Assembly: GCA_015501055.1 (NCBI GenBank)
Contig: JADNYV010000134.1
Span: 1 to 64,000, forward strand
Source: Mucidula mucida
Lineage: Eukaryota; Basidiomycota; Agaricomycetes; Agaricales; Physalacriaceae
DNA: 64,000 bases
Direction: 5' to 3'
Under the pieces are notes generated by a model that worked only from the letters and a program-made list of their open reading frames with translations, was not told the DNA's origin and did no database searches. The stretch's first letter is position 1. Each line of letters opens with the position of its first letter. This document shows positions 1 through 9,013 of this stretch, piece after piece. Position numbers and translations under genes: made by a program.

Positions 1-965
1 GACATTCAACGCGGATTTTTGACTGTTCTATGCACAGGCAATGGTATTTTATCAAAGTTCGACATCATCCAGGTCCTATACCCCTCCAGACAACGAAATC
101 TGGGCGCGCGCTTGCGCCCACCGCATCCCGCCGCCATCCCGCCCTAAGCCACGGCTCCGGCCTGGCTTGGGAGATGGCAAAGCCAGAGCTTTGAAAAGCC
201 AGGCAGGCGGCTTCAGGCCAAAGCCGGGCCAGCAGATCACTAAAACCAAGTCGACGTGGAGTCTGAGTGAGGCTGTCAACACAGTTCGGAGCTGGTGAAA
301 CAGACCAGATGATTTGGCATTGAACAAACGGTCATAGAGGACGACGGAGAAGCTAGCGCTATGATCCTTTACTGCTCGATATCGATTGTTCCTGCTGCGT
401 ATAATACCACGCTTCCTCCTCTTGATACTGCCATATCTAGGAACTACTAAGACTCTGCTAGCGTTACCTACACTCACCGCTATAAAGTACACAAAGCCTG
501 GGAGGCATATATCAAAAGCCCCAACACTGACAGCATGAAACACCAGGATGAAGACGTCGGCGCGGGCTTTTCCACAACGATAGTCTACCATTCTCCGCGT
601 TCAGAGTATAAATTTGCGTTTGGTTCATGACAATCGATGAGGAAAGAACAGCGATTCAGTCACCGATTGACCATAAAGATCAACGAATGGTTGACGAATG
701 GACAATAAACTGACGTCGTCATGCAAATATTATGCCATGGTGTGAAACAATTGACCTCATGAATGGAATGGAGACCAGACCATCCTTCGCGCCACTCACT
801 GCGACAAGCGGAGGGGCAAATTCTGCGGACATGAGAATCACACAGATGGAAGAGCGGTCCCCGTGAAAACAGGGATCCGAGGGCAAGCTAGATTGAAAAC
901 AAGCAAGAAAACGGAGACGATAACTAGTACAACTTGTAGTATACAGAAAACAATCAGAGTCCGCT
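1..965. other. No confident gene
   Basis: GC-rich stretch at about 110-240 with repeated GGC/GCC-rich words, then AT-richer DNA. A minus-strand open frame at about 300-590 contains a short hydrophobic segment and a possible intron, but no recognisable domain and no supported start. It could be a fragment of a membrane-protein gene or chance. Nothing else seen. Confidence 0.5.
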
Positions 966-1991
966 TCAAAGCCGATTCTCGTAATTTGGCTGGGATAGAA
1001 AATAAGAGCCCTGCGAAGGGAAAGCACCAGTCAGAGATGGGTATGCTTCGGGGAGCGCAAAGCTGAAGAATTGTTCCAGGCTCTGCTCTGTGTATTGAAC
1101 ACTAAGAGGCGGGGACGGGGAGTAAGGAGTCGAATGGAAAGAGGACGACGGCGCTGGGGATGGTACAAGAAATTGGTCACGGTTCTCATCTAACGATGGC
1201 GACCAGTCGAAAGAAGTAGGTGACGACTCTACAGCAAAAGTAGGTTGGGGAGTTGGGGCCCACGATGACCAGATATCGGGGGATGAGGCTAGGGACTCGG
1301 CGTTCGTAAATGGCGAGGGCCGATCGTAGCCAGACTCCGTGGAGAACAGGCTCTCAACGTCGAATGACAGTGCGGGTATCGCTTGGGCGGCGGGATATAG
1401 CGGTCTAGCCTGGACGCTGGTGAAGGAGTCTTCGAATGGATATTCCAACTGCCAGATGTCAAGCTCGGGCTTGCCTTCGGAGGTGGGGGTAGTCGGGAAG
1501 TTGGCTTCGGAGCCTGAAGAGGATGAAAACCCATCGGAGATCGTGTAGAGACGCTTCCGTATGGTACGGGGCTTGTATCCGTGGGCGCGCTTTTGGTGGC
1601 GAAGAGCTAGTGCAGGATCGCCAGTGGCGTAGGCGCACTTGGTGCAGAAGATGTCCTTCGTGTTCGTGTGCCTATTCAATGGTCAGTATCCAGTACAGAT
1701 ATCGCAGATAAGCTACTCACTTCTTCATGTGTGTCTTCAAATTCGATCTCTGGCGCGTCGTATGATCGCACCCGTCCCACGAGCAAGCGAATTTCTTCGT
1801 CTTGGGATCATGGATATCGACATGGCGATTCAAGTGGCGGCTCGGCGCATAGACACGCGGACAATAAGGGCATGGCTGAAAAGAGAACAATAGGGAGTTA
1901 TGTCAGCGACCACTAAACAATAAAGGTGTCCGCATTTGGACACAAGGCGGGTACTCACAAAGGCGCGGGCTTTGATTGGAGTAGTAGACAT
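966..1991 (-). CDS. C2H2 zinc-finger protein, three fingers, probable transcription factor
   Basis: Three exons on the minus strand: 1991-1959, 1875-1721 and 1671-966, with introns starting GTGAGT and ending CAG or TAG. The model gives 297 residues. The short exon 1 reads MSTTPIKARAF and runs straight into the first finger (CPYC...HVDIH). The second finger begins FACSWDGC and ends HMKKH; the third begins FCTKC and ends HQKRAH. The remaining roughly 210 residues are rich in Ser, Pro and acidic or aromatic residues, as in an activation domain. Inference: a nuclear DNA-binding regulator with unknown targets. The third finger is followed by GYKP, close to the HGYxP that follows the last finger in the genes at 14.6-16.9 kb, so these probably belong to one expanded family. 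Start chosen because it is the first in-frame ATG of a short exon with good splice sites. Confidence 0.85.
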
Positions 1992-2480
1992 TGTGTGATA
2001 GGATGTGCAAGTCAGAGATTGCGGACGCGATGGGATGGAGGATGATGTTGCTCGAGGTGCTGAGGCGGGGAGCTGGGGAAATCATAGCGAGGGAGCCGAT
2101 TTTTATACACGACCAGCAGCACCGACGTTCAACCCAATTGCTTTTCGAAATCGCCCGTTGTAGCAAGTGTTTTCGAGTTTGGTCGGAACAAATAAATTGG
2201 TTCTGGGGAGTGGCGAGGCTATAGCCTTGTTTGGGAATGGTCTTTGTCTTTTCGCCGTGTCCGACATAGGAAGGTGCGTGATAAGCAGGGTTGAGTGGCT
2301 CATTTGATGAATGGCACCCTCGTTAGTTTTCCGGAGGGTCTGTCGTATTGGCAAGACTGACCAATTCGTTCATTATCGATATGGAGGTCGGAAGACTCAA
2401 GAAAGGAGTACGACCAAGAAAGATGCTTGCTGCACACAACGGCGTAAAAAAGGTAGAATTGATATATCTCTATATCTGCT
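1992..2480. other. Intergenic, upstream of the C2H2 gene
   Basis: Upstream region of the minus-strand zinc-finger gene. No coding exon, repeat or RNA gene could be supported here. Confidence 0.5.
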
Positions 2481-3400
2481 GAGCCTCAAATGCTAACAAA
2501 GCCTGCGCCTGCTTTGTGGACGGATCTGGGACGGATAGAGATTAACGACCATGCGCTCCAACTCATAAGTACGTAGAAGATCGGTTCCCGTTCTTGATCT
2601 TGCTAACACCAAACACAGCACCGGCAGTGCGGTTCGTGAGGGTGGCGACGACAACGGGTGTAGACTCGTCGTATGCTGCATAGGCAATGTCATTGAGAGA
2701 GTAGGACAAAGGCAAAGTAGGACGCACATGCGGGAACGATTGCAACACCAGCAGACCCAAAGAACGATCGAAAGAAAGCCACGTCCATTTCAACCTAGCA
2801 ACTCGTGAATAAAAGGTATAAAAGGTATAAAACACGAGAAAAACGCGTACATTGAATGACATAGGCTGGATGTCATATTTCTCTAATCTAAATGGAACAT
2901 ATCGGTGAGCAGCAGAAGACAAAGGACGCGTCGCGACGCACTGGAAGCAAACCATAATTTTATCCCCAAAATCTTTCTTATTCAGAGAGCAAAAGCCCAG
3001 TCCAGTATTGCTTGCCCTCTTCGGTGCCGCCTTTTTCGTGGTCTTCGGCACCTTTGCAGGCGCAGGTGCGCATATCAGTCCCCTCCCCTCCCCCGCCGAC
3101 ATCATTGGTAGAGGCGGTCGCAAGAGCGCGCTGTTGCGACGCGCCGGATTAGTCCTGGTTGGCCTGGGTGAGGAAAACACGCACTTCAATGCCAAGGATG
3201 ACAGAATAGTATGGATGAGACCATGGTAGAGCGGTAGTAGTCAGATGTGAGAATCTGGTGCTCGTAATGAAGTACTGAGATGGAAGGAAAGCGGGAAGTA
3301 AGAAGCTGAGTCTGAATCTACCCAACTCCGACGGTCAACTTTCTCACGTGCGACGACGCGTCTACGCGTCTTGAAGCCCCTGCAGACGACTGAAACTCAA
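2481..3400 (-). repeat. Left outer arm of a nested inverted duplication
   Basis: Read on the minus strand, this segment matches 8070-8972 on the plus strand closely over about 0.9 kb. It begins with the region around GACGCGTAGACGC, runs through a complete gene copy and ends near GTTAGCATTTGAGGC. Coding and intron sequence are both conserved, so this is a DNA duplication and not a retrocopy. Indels are visible: the left arm has an extra G-rich tract at about 3080-3110. Confidence 0.88.
2563..3224 (-). pseudogene. Left copy of the unrecognised duplicated gene, probably decaying
   Basis: Diverged copy of the gene at 8270-8968. The same introns can be placed. After the first intron the copy carries an insertion rich in GGGGAGGGG relative to the right copy, and the net length difference is not a multiple of three. 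The frame of the first half therefore no longer joins the Lys-rich segment (KVPKTTKK) used by the right copy. Near the 3' end a further 4-base difference brings in an early stop. The downstream part, including the NRTAGAVFGVSK segment, is still well conserved, so decay is recent. An alternative is that a shifted splice site rescues the frame; transcripts would tell. Confidence 0.55.
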
Positions 3401-3660
3401 GCGTTGATACCTTCCAATGCTCCAGCAATTTCTTTTTCCAAACTGGTGTTGTATCCTCTGGGAGAGCGCGCAAAATCTCATCAGTCTTTCAGGTCTATTA
3501 TTGCTGACAATCGTCTCTATCATCCTATCTTACTCACACTCATTGCTAACTGGCTGACTGATGCTGTGATGACACGAATTCTCCACAACCGAGACTACAT
3601 ATCGTGTTATAAAAGCCCGCATGATGTTGTACATTGAAATTGTATCGCCCTTGACACACC

Positions 3661-4613
3661 ATGGCTCGACAGATTACTCTTTACGCGGCAAAGGTGCGTT
3701 ATCCTTCCAGGTGCTCTTGATTCTCATTCTGAACAGTGCGGAATAGGTTTGCCCATTTGCGCACAGGGTACTTCTTAGCGTTGTGCGATTTGATGAACGA
3801 GACATTAATATACCTTGTAGACCGAGCTTGCACTCGCTGAGGTCGGCGCCCAGTTCACACGATACGAAATCGATCTAGGCAACAAGCCGGAATGGTACGC
3901 GTCCAAAATCAACCCTGCGAGCAAAGTGAGTAGGTTACTCGCCCTTGTGAAATGCTTTACGACGTTCTCCAAGGTTCCCGCGATCGCCTACGGCGGTCCC
4001 ATTGTTCCAGCAGACCAACCCTCTCCCGACTCTACCAAGCTGGTCGAGTCTCTTATCCTCAACGAGTTCATCGGCGATCTCTTTCCTGCGTCGTCTCTCC
4101 TGCCCTCTTCCCCTGTTGAGCGGGCCAAGGCACGCTTCTTCATCGACACTTTCTCCAACCAGTTTAGCCCGCCCTACATCTCATTCCTCCTTCGTGGCGA
4201 CTCGAAGGAAGCGTTGTTCGCTGCCCTCAAAGCGCAGCAGGATCTCCTTGTCCAGAACGGTAACAAGAAATTTGCGGTTAATGATGATTTCACCATTGCG
4301 GACGCGGCGGTTCTTCCCTTCTTTGCGCGGTTCGAGACTGTGCTATCTAATGATCTCGGAGCATACGAAGAAGGCGAAGGAAAGCAGGTATTGAACACGC
4401 TGGCGACGGAGCCGAAGTACAAGATCTTTTGGGATTATTTCCAGAAACTGAAGTCGAGAGAGAGTTTCAAAAAGACGTACTGGCCGGTCAGTCTTCGTTC
4501 CATTCTTCCTATTACCAAGTCCTCTGAACGATGGCGCACAGGAGGAGGTGTTGGCGGGGATGAGACCCACACTGGGGCCATTGCGCGCAGCAAGACAGAA
4601 GTCGAAGGCTTGA
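3661..4613 (+). CDS. Glutathione S-transferase, CPxA (omega-like) type
   Basis: Five exons: 3661-3693, 3747-3767, 3821-3925, 3974-4486 and 4542-4613, together 247 residues, normal for a cytosolic GST. Exon 2 is only 21 bases and encodes VCPFAHR, the CPFAxR motif that carries the catalytic Cys in omega- or lambda-like fungal GSTs. The thioredoxin-fold N-terminal half continues with the conserved SKVPAI cis-proline loop near residue 58; the helical C-terminal half includes the FTIADAAVLPFF segment typical of the family. Expected role: glutathione-dependent thiol transfer or reduction of small electrophiles in the cytosol, possibly linked to detoxification of wood-derived compounds (inference). 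The gene lies between the left outer and left inner arms of the inverted duplication and has no counterpart on the right side. Confidence 0.9.
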
Positions 4614-5150
4614 AAGTGTATCAGGGGAATTCAAGATACGATGTTTGTGTACAGAATGTTGACGGTGTGCAATGCATATTTTTCGGAGATACATTTGTAA
4701 GGTGATGGATATCTGGCGCACATGGACTGGTCCCGCGACTTGTCCGTCCGCTAGCGCGGGCAGTAGTAACTTCAAATGATTTAGGAAAGGAGAGCTTCGG
4801 CGTGCTGTGCCGGATATAGATTCCTAAACCTTGCCTTCGAACCACGCCCGCGGGCCATTGAAATTTCCGGGCGACGATGACTTACAGATGAGAGTGGACG
4901 CGGAGTGAGATTTACGCGGAGGTGATGGGGAGGAAGAGTTGGTAGGAGGCGCAGTAGAACATGTAAAAGTTCTTGTGGGCGTGGGTGAAGTCGAGGGGGC
5001 GTGGAGGTGTGGGTGTGCGGGTGATTGTGATAAGAGAGGAACTGTAGTATTTGGTATATCGTCTGATCTTGAGCCTATGTACAGTAAATTTGGGCTCGAA
5101 TCCAGCCTCAGGAAAGTGAGGGAAGGCCAATACAGTCGGTCCAACCACTA
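4614..5150. other. Intergenic, with an unassigned minus-strand open frame
   Basis: A minus-strand frame at about 4912-5060 encodes a hydrophobic, aromatic-rich end (HKNFYMFYCASYQL) before a stop. It may be the last exon of a lost gene, but no upstream exon was found and I do not recognise it. The segment 5150-5205 resembles part of the outer arm (see findings). Confidence 0.35.
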
Positions 5151-5196
5151 CTAAGGTAGAGTCGGTTTGGAGAGGCCGCTGCTGCGACGCGCAACA

Positions 5197-6517
5197 TTAG
5201 TCCTCGTACGGTGCAAGAATGGATTGAAGAAATGTGGTAGACGTTGATCCATCAGATGCCAAAACCTTCAGAGCCTTCATGTCTCGGTCAATCTCGTCGA
5301 AGTATCTGATAGCACCAGACATTTGCGCAACCCGTGCACAGATACCATGAAGAATCAATAGTTTTGGGTCAGGGAGGGGCAAATCTGCATTCCTAAATGT
5401 CTCGTAACGGTGCGGGAAGACTGAGAACACTACAGTGTCTTGCCAATGAGCGTATACTTCAGCGATATCGTAAGCGGTATGAACCGTATATTCATGTTTC
5501 TGAGCAATGAATAAGAAGAGGAACAGACACGGAAAGTAAAGTCCAACATACCGTATTGGTAGGTTCAAACCAGATATCAAGCTTATCAAAGAGGGTGTGG
5601 AGGGCTTGACCAAGGCATAGGAGGTTGGTGAGCGAATGGACACCGTTTGCCGATGCCAGCGTCTCAGCGACGTCCTTCATTCCGAACATTTCGAGGATGC
5701 GGAGGAATTTCGGCTACATATTTTGAGCAAGAGCAGTCGACAAGACAGATGAACATACCTTCCCGGTGCCTTTAGCACGCTGGGTTAAGCTTTCATTCAC
5801 AATATGGCAAACTTGGACAGGCCCTCGCCCGGTACGAGACTCGATGGCCATTTGAGAAAGTTCTTGTACCTCGATGCACGAGCTATCCTTCCATGCCATG
5901 GTGAGCTTGCAGCGGTATCCGTCTCGTGCCAGTGTCTAGTTTTGGTGTTACTAGAGGACTGGGAGGGTCTATAAAACGGCGATCACCTTGCTGCGTGACG
6001 TATCGTAGTTGACGCTAGAAGCGATTAAATCCTCGCGCCATTTCTTGTCAAGTTTGTCGAATGATGCACGCGAGGGATGCTCAGGTGTCGGTGGTCGTAC
6101 AGCGGCGGTACTTTCTCGGACTGACAAAGAATGAGAGACAGTACGTATGAGTAGGATGAACATACAAGCTCGAAGGAGATGGTCGCGATAAGCCGCCCCG
6201 ACCTCGTAGATGAGCGTGTTTCTATCAGGAGTCGCCCATTTGGTGTCATTAAAAAGCTCATGACGGATGGTGGTCACAACTGTGTCGGTTAAGCCTGTAG
6301 GCCGCTCGTCCAAGACGTGAAGCAGGCATCCAAGGACCCTTGAAGCAACGATGTTTCCTTTAGCCACCATGTCTTTATCTCCCGACTGATTGAAAATGTG
6401 GATCGCGGAGGTCTCTGCCTCTGAGACGCAACTGAAAGCATAATGAGATTCTGGGGCCGAAAAGTGTAGAGAAGAGAGAAATGGCTTGTCTAGTCGTGGT
6501 GGCAATATCTCGCTCAT
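5197..6517 (-). CDS. HNH-domain protein (HNH_2-like family of Agaricomycetes), intact copy
   Basis: About five exons on the minus strand. An N-terminal region of about 150 residues (SEILPPRLDKPFLSS onwards) is followed by the HNH core: ARDGYRC starts the zinc-knuckle-like strand, then CHIV supplies the central His. A helix with NLLCLGQALHTLFDKL provides the Asn and final His, followed by WFEPT. The C-terminal part (LPDPKLLILHGICARVA, then SGA) is the conserved tail of this fungal family. HNH folds are metal-dependent nucleases, but the role of this expanded basidiomycete group is unknown. Frames and splice sites are consistent throughout, unlike the head-to-head partner. The last codons and stop lie in a junction that resembles the outer repeat arm. 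Start chosen at the ATG beginning MSEIL, mirrored in the partner gene. Confidence 0.8.
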
Positions 6518-6594
6518 GGCCGTCAAGACTCAGGATGTGTGCTTGTCACGTGGCCCGCACTCGAGTAAGGAGGGCGAAACAAAATCCTGATGAC
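6518..6594. promoter_or_regulatory. 77-bp bidirectional intergenic spacer between the HNH pair
   Basis: The start codons of the two head-to-head HNH genes are only 77 bp apart, so the spacer must hold both core promoters and 5' leaders unless transcription starts inside the partner gene. It contains a palindromic CACGTG box near 6548, a possible bHLH site (inference). No TATA box is visible. Because the two genes are inverted copies, the spacer is also the centre of the inner palindrome. Confidence 0.6.
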
Positions 6595-7871
6595 ATGTTG
6601 CCACCACGACTGGATGCGCCATTTCTCTCCTCTCTACAGCTTTCAGCCCCAGAATCTCTTGATGCTTTCAATTGCGTCTCAGAGGCAGAGATCTCCGCGG
6701 TCCACATTTACAATCAGTCGGGAGGCAAAGACAAAGGAAACGTCGTTGCTTCAAGAGTCATTGAATGTCTGCTTCACGTTTTCCATGGCCAGCACACAAG
6801 TATAAGCGACGTGGCCACGGACGCCATTCGTCGTGAGATCCTCAAGTCGACTCAGAATAGGGACTCGCTTGTCTACGACGTTGGGGCGATGTATTGTGAC
6901 CATCTACTTCGAGCTTGTCCGTTCTCCCTCACTTCTACGTGCCGTCCGAGTCGCTCATTGATTATTAGTCCGAAAACCTACCTCCGAATCACTCCAGATT
7001 CTCCAGAAAGTTCCTCGCCAAGATCATTCGATACGATCGAGGAGCAATTGGGCCAGGATCTAGTTTCGTCTATTCTCGACTACGATACCTTACACAAAAA
7101 TGTGTGTTTACCGTCTTTCAAGGCCTCTGACATCGAAACCATTGTGGGACTAGGCACTGGCACGAGATGGATACCGCTGCAAGCTTACCCTGGCGTGGAA
7201 ATCCAGCCGATGCGATGACATTCAGGAACTCGCTGAAAAGGCCGAAGCCTCCGAATCCGGGAGGTGATGTACAAGTTTGCCACATTGTGAACGAGAAGTA
7301 TATCGGTAGTACAGGCGTACGTGGCTTCGTCACGTCAATCGATCGGACTTGCTTAAAACGCGCAGCAAGATTCCTCCGCCTCGTTCTGGCGCATTCTTCA
7401 GACGTTTGGAATGGGAGACGTCGCACACGCGCTGGTACAGCCCAATGGTGTTAATTCACTTGCCAACCTTCTCTGCCTACAGTCAAGCGTTGAAAGCGAA
7501 TTTGATGGCCTGGGCATTTGGTTTGAGCCCACGGACAAGGTTTGTTGTGTCTTGCTTTTCTCTTTGACTTAGTTTATTTGTGGTTTAGGAACACGAATAT
7601 ACGGTCCACACGGCCTACTCTATCGCAGGAGGATATCGACATTGGCAAGACATTCTCTGTCTTTTTACGACTCATTTAGGGAGGCAGAGCTAGCCTGCCT
7701 GACCCGAAGCTCTTGACTCTGCATGGAATCTGCGCGCGCGTTGCGCGCATGTCTGGTGCTGCGAGATACTTTAGCGAGATTGACCGAGATATGGATGAAC
7801 TAATGGTTTTGGAATCTGATGGATCATCGTCGACAGCATTCTTCCAGTCCGTTCTCGCACCGTATACTTAG
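6595..7871 (+). pseudogene. HNH-domain gene, inverted copy with frame-disrupting lesions
   Basis: Mirror copy of the gene at 5197-6517, clearly related along its whole length (MLPPRLDAPFLSSLQ, ARDGYRC, CHIVNEK, ANLLCL, WFEPTDK, LPDPKLLTLHGICARVA). Two problems break it. Between the ARDGYRC exon and the CHIVNE segment, near 7255-7265, a net 2-base loss puts an in-frame TGA before the HNH His. Between HWQD and LPDPKLL, near 7655-7690, the frame shifts again and TAG and TGA codons appear. The final part then reads cleanly to a TAG at 7869-7871. Novel splicing could hide one lesion but hardly both. Best read as a recently inactivated paralog. Confidence 0.72.
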
Positions 7872-8069
7872 AAACGGAGCGGACAAGGTCGAAACATCCT
7901 CTTCAAAATGATTAATGTCATGCTTGCGAAGGACGCAGATTGGAGTCTTCATGTTAACAGACGTTAATGTTATTGCCGACTAGGAAACCGCACTTTCACG
8001 AATCTAGGACCAGATAATTATGATAGGTACTGTTTACGGAAAATCAAGTACCTGAAGATGAAAGACGCG

Positions 8070-8972
8070 AATTGGAGCTTCAGTCGCCTTCAGGGGCTTC
8101 ATTTCAAGGCCTCTAAGACGCGTAGACGCTCGTCGACGTGAGAACATTGATTGTCGGAGACTCGGAGTTGGGCAATCTCGAACTCAGCTTGTCACTCCCA
8201 AGTCCTTCCATCTCAGTTCTTCATTACGACCACCACTTTCTTACATCTGACACATACTACCGCTCTACCATGGCCTCATCCATAGACGACTCTGTCCTCC
8301 TTGGCACTAAAGTGCGTGTTTTCCTCACTCAGGCCAACCAGGACTGATTCGGCGCGTCGCAACAGCGCCCTCTCGAGACTGACTCTGCCAATGCCGTCAC
8401 GCATGCACCTGCAAAGGTGCCGAAGACCACGAAAAAGGCGGCGCCGAAGAGGGCAAGCAATACGGGACCTGGCTTTTGCTCTCTGAATACGAAGGATTTT
8501 GGGGATAAAATCAAGGCTTGCTTCAAGTGTGTCGCGACGCGTCTTTTGTCCTTTGCTGCTCATCCGTATGTTCCATTTAGATTAGAGAAATATGACATCC
8601 AGCCTATGTCATTCAATGTACGCGTTTTTCTCGTGTTTTATACCTTTTATACCTTTTATTCACGAGTTGCTAGGTTGAAATGGACGTGGCTTTCTTTCGA
8701 TCGTTCTTTGGGTCTGCTGGTGTTGCAATCGTTCCCGCATGTGCGTCCTACTTTGCCTTTGTCCTACTCTCTCAATGACATTGCCTATGCAGCATACGAC
8801 GAGTCTACACCCGTTGTCGTCGCCACCCTCACGAACCGCACTGCCGGCGCTGTGTTTGGTGTTAGCAAGATCAAGAACGGGAACCGATATTCTACATATG
8901 AGTTAGACCGCATGGTCGTTATTCTCTATCCGTCCACGAAGCAAGCACAGGTTTTTGTTAGCATTTGAGGCA
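8070..8972 (+). repeat. Right outer arm of the nested inverted duplication
   Basis: Inverted counterpart of 2481-3400. It starts near GGGGCTTCATTTC, passes GACGCGTAGACGC, includes the complete right copy of the unrecognised gene and ends near GTTAGCATTTGAGGC. Matching extends into introns and flanks. Confidence 0.88.
8270..8968 (+). CDS. Unrecognised protein, right copy of the duplicated gene
   Basis: A start at 8270 gives MASSIDDSVLLGTK, followed by an intron of about 65 bases (GTGCGT...AACAG). Next comes a Lys/Ala-rich basic stretch (KVPKTTKKAAPKRAS) and then a Cys-containing segment (GFCSLNTKDFGDK). A second intron (GTACGC...GCTAG) follows MSFN, and a third (GTGCGT...TATGCAG, branch CTCAATGAC) follows VAIVPA. 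The last exon contains NRTAGAVFGVSKIKNGNR and ends at TGA 8966-8968. The basic stretch may be a nuclear localisation signal (inference). I do not recognise the family. The frame is open across all proposed junctions, whereas the left copy is broken, so this is the likely functional copy. The final 20 residues are less certain because another intron could follow NGNR. Confidence 0.55.
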
Positions 8973-8992
8973 TTTCTACGAACACGCTCTGC

Positions 8993-9013
8993 ATATATAT
9001 ATATATATATATA
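8993..9013. repeat. AT dinucleotide microsatellite
   Basis: About ten uninterrupted AT units just beyond the right end of the outer arm, marking the transition to low-gene DNA. Confidence 0.95.

Noticed and set aside
5197..7871. HNH pair as a novel defence or homing system
   Set aside because: The protein fits a known, expanded basidiomycete HNH-domain family, and nothing in the neighbourhood resembles a defence cassette or an intein or intron host.
8993..9013. AT repeat as a telomere or centromere signature
   Set aside because: Simple dinucleotide microsatellite of about 20 bases; no telomeric unit present.
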